NCBI GenBank assembly: GCA_002509495.1
Contig: DAEV01000096.1
Location: forward strand, 17,377-22,695
DNA length: 5,319 nucleotides
DNA from: Methanolinea sp. UBA473
GTDB taxonomy: Archaea; Halobacteriota; Methanomicrobia; Methanomicrobiales; Methanospirillaceae
Direction of reading: 5' to 3'
The notes below the pieces were generated by a model, which had not been told where the DNA came from, ran no database searches, and saw only the letters and a list, made by a program, of their open reading frames with translations. Position numbers and translations under genes: made by a program. Shown in pieces: positions 4,799-5,319 of this stretch. Positions within the stretch are counted from its first letter, which is position 1, and each line of letters opens with the position of its first letter.

Positions 4799-5319
4799 AT
4801 GGCTCTTACCCGCCGAATCATCCCCTGCCTGGACTTGAAAGACGGCAGGGTCGTGAAGGGAACCCACTTCATACAGCTCCGGGATGCCGGTGACCCTGTG
4901 GAACTGGCGCAGCGATACAACGAACAGGGTGCCGACGAGGTGGTCTTTCTGGACATCACCGCCTCCACGGAACAGCGCGGCACCATCATCGACGTGATCC
5001 AGAGGGCGGCGGACCAGCTCTTCCTCCCCCTTACCGTCGGGGGCGGAATCCGGTCGGTGGAAGACATCCAGCAGATCCTGCGGGCGGGTGCGGACAAGGT
5101 GAGCATCAACACCAGCGCCGTGCAGGACCCTGCCCTGATCAGCCGCGGGGCGGAGAAGTTCGGCACACAATGTATTGTCCTTGCTGAAGATGTCCGCCGG
5201 AACTATACCCCGAATCCAAAGGCCACTCCCATCCCGCTTCCCGACGGCCGGACCTGCTGGTACGAAGTGGTGATCTATGGAGGGAGCAAGCCTACCGGGA
5301 TCGACGCGGTCGCATGGGC
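4799..5319 (+). CDS. hisF: HisF, imidazole glycerol phosphate synthase cyclase subunit (3' truncated)
   Basis: With the glutaminase HisH, HisF converts PRFAR and ammonia into imidazole glycerol phosphate and AICAR, the branch point of histidine and purine synthesis. The window holds 173 codons of a family of about 250-270 residues. It is a (beta/alpha)8 barrel of the HisA/HisF type: RIIPCLDLKDGRVVKG (6-21) carries the catalytic Asp12 (Asp11 in Thermotoga HisF), ADEVVFLDITAS (45-56), the phosphate-binding VGGGIRS (80-86), GADKVSINTSAV (98-109), and CIVLAEDVRRNY (125-136) with Asp131 matching the second catalytic Asp130. It continues into CWYEVVIYGGSKPTGIDAV, an insertion found in methanogen and many other HisFs. 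The residue before Asp131 is Glu, where most HisFs have Ile/Val. ATG 4799 gives the canonical N-terminus; no Shine-Dalgarno precedes it, so it is probably leaderless. No other his gene lies next to it upstream. Confidence 0.95.
   Translation, partial: MALTRRIIPCLDLKDGRVVKGTHFIQLRDAGDPVELAQRYNEQGADEVVFLDITASTEQRGTIIDVIQRAADQLFLPLTVGGGIRSVEDIQQILRAGADKVSINTSAVQDPALISRGAEKFGTQCIVLAEDVRRNYTPNPKATPIPLPDGRTCWYEVVIYGGSKPTGIDAVAW

Noticed and set aside
3591..4838. Plus-strand open frames opposite the hydrolase
   Set aside because: They are shadows of the well-conserved minus-strand gene, with no recognisable motifs of their own.
4666..5170. Minus-strand open frames opposite hisF
   Set aside because: They are antisense shadows of a clearly conserved hisF.
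1..5319. CRISPR array, insertion sequence, toxin-antitoxin or defence genes
   Set aside because: No regularly spaced direct repeats, transposase motifs, terminal repeats with target duplications or defence-type domains were seen on either strand.

Overview
The window looks like a piece of a methanogenic archaeon's chromosome, most likely of the order Methanomicrobiales; this is inferred. The support is a short NifB-type radical SAM protein without a NifX domain, an archaeal-type S-adenosyl/S-inosylhomocysteine hydrolase, a methanogen-like HisF, TATA-like boxes placed for archaeal promoters, poly-T terminators, and GC-rich coding sequence. Nothing points to a plasmid, prophage, transposon or CRISPR locus.

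Layout. Positions 1-704 (+) hold the C-terminal part of nifB, cut by the left edge. A poly-T terminator and a cluster of small hairpins follow (705-845), where nifB converges on a minus-strand gene. Positions 846-1346 (-) encode a small secreted lipoprotein with an emfourin-like C-terminal domain, carrying its own Shine-Dalgarno and TATA-like box. Positions 1347-1561 are non-coding: promoter, a T7 run and a GC-rich array of small hairpins (1439-1503). Positions 1562-1888 (-) encode a conserved-looking 108-residue protein of unknown function. Positions 1889-2128 are a divergent regulatory region with two imperfect 25-bp palindromes. Positions 2129-2527 (+) encode a Trp- and Cys-rich unknown protein. 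Positions 2614-3483 (+) encode an OGG1-type 8-oxoguanine DNA glycosylase. Positions 3453-4679 (-) encode the homocysteine-nucleoside hydrolase, whose 3' end overlaps that of the glycosylase by 31 bp. Positions 4680-4798 are a compact divergent promoter region, and 4799-5319 (+) hold the first two thirds of hisF, cut by the right edge.

Function. These are mostly unrelated housekeeping genes in alternating orientations rather than one pathway: FeMo-cofactor precursor synthesis (nifB), oxidative DNA damage repair (ogg), recycling of the methyl-transfer by-product S-adenosylhomocysteine (ahcY) and histidine biosynthesis (hisF). One indirect link is that NifB consumes S-adenosylmethionine, as do the methyltransferases whose waste product the hydrolase recycles. 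The three small unknown genes between 846 and 2527 and the palindromic spacers around them are the least explained part. I see no clear new multi-gene system. The items most worth checking are the lipoprotein domain, the hairpin array, the palindromic divergent promoter and the altered lesion-recognition loop of the glycosylase.
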